Source: Eutreptiella sp. 'Long Island Sound 2002'
Lineage: Eukaryota; Euglenozoa; Euglenophyceae; Eutreptiales; Eutreptiaceae
Direction of reading: 5' to 3'
DNA: 64,000 bases
NCBI GenBank assembly: GCA_964036045.1
Contig: OZ038395.1
Location: 7,884,465-7,948,464, forward strand
The text below holds more notes on this DNA, generated by a model. The model did not search any database. It saw only the letters and a program-made list of their open reading frames with translations, and was not told the origin of the DNA. The stretch is not shown here. Within the stretch, counting starts at the first letter, position 1.

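Noticed and set aside
1266-64000. Several separate single-exon genes, one per open block
   Set aside because: Blocks start and stop at AG/GT without ATG or terminal stops, domains continue across blocks, and phases agree at every junction.

Overview
Nuclear DNA of a GC-rich eukaryote. No prokaryotic operon, ribosomal RNA, phage or virus is visible. On the + strand, 43 blocks of strongly C/G-ending codons can be joined through GT...AG junctions into one open frame from 1266 to the end of the window. Every junction keeps frame, and several restore a domain that is split between exons. I therefore read the window as an internal piece of ONE very large gene: about 16.2 kb of coding sequence, about 5,400 residues, 42 introns of about 0.14-2.8 kb. 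Neither its first nor its last exon is present. The organism cannot be named from sequence alone. Long (Ser-Pro)n spacers, GC3 bias, large repeat-filled introns and adhesive-domain mosaics suggest a unicellular alga or other protist (green alga, glaucophyte, haptophyte or similar); this is inference.

The predicted protein is an extracellular or secreted cysteine-rich mosaic. In order: Cys-rich 'DGxQNGDE' repeats; an unnamed module ending in GFDNF (copy 1, exons 1-3); PAN/Apple-like modules (exons 3-6); malectin-like carbohydrate-binding modules (exons 5-7); a WSC-like module (7-8); module copy 2 (10-11); PAN-like (12); discoidin-like and malectin-like (14-17); LamG (17-20); ricin-B-like trefoil (20-21); Cys-rich modules (22-25, exon 24 being a paralogue of exon 12); (SP)n spacer (26); LamG (26-27); LamG-like (28-29); a farnesoic-acid-methyltransferase-type (FAMeT) sugar-binding module (29); an ALK-type glycine-rich domain (31 and 33) interrupted by a VHL-beta-like module (32); a DUF4215-like Cys repeat (33); beta-sandwich modules (34-36); a vWA domain with complete MIDAS (37-39) and CLCA-like sandwiches (39-40); further Ig-like modules to the window edge (41-43). 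Most recognisable modules are sugar-binding or adhesive, so a role in cell surface, matrix or adhesion is likely.

The introns are crowded with repeats: several dispersed families (R1 with a poly-C tail, R2, hAT-like MITEs R3 and R4 with visible 8-bp target-site duplications, and a fold-back element R5), tRNA-like A/B-box sequences, minisatellites, (TG)n and (GA)n tracts, and dozens of C homopolymers that strongly favour the sense strand. Most other open frames, including all long minus-strand ones, are shadows of exons or translations of repeats. Intron contents are described in the entry of the preceding exon.
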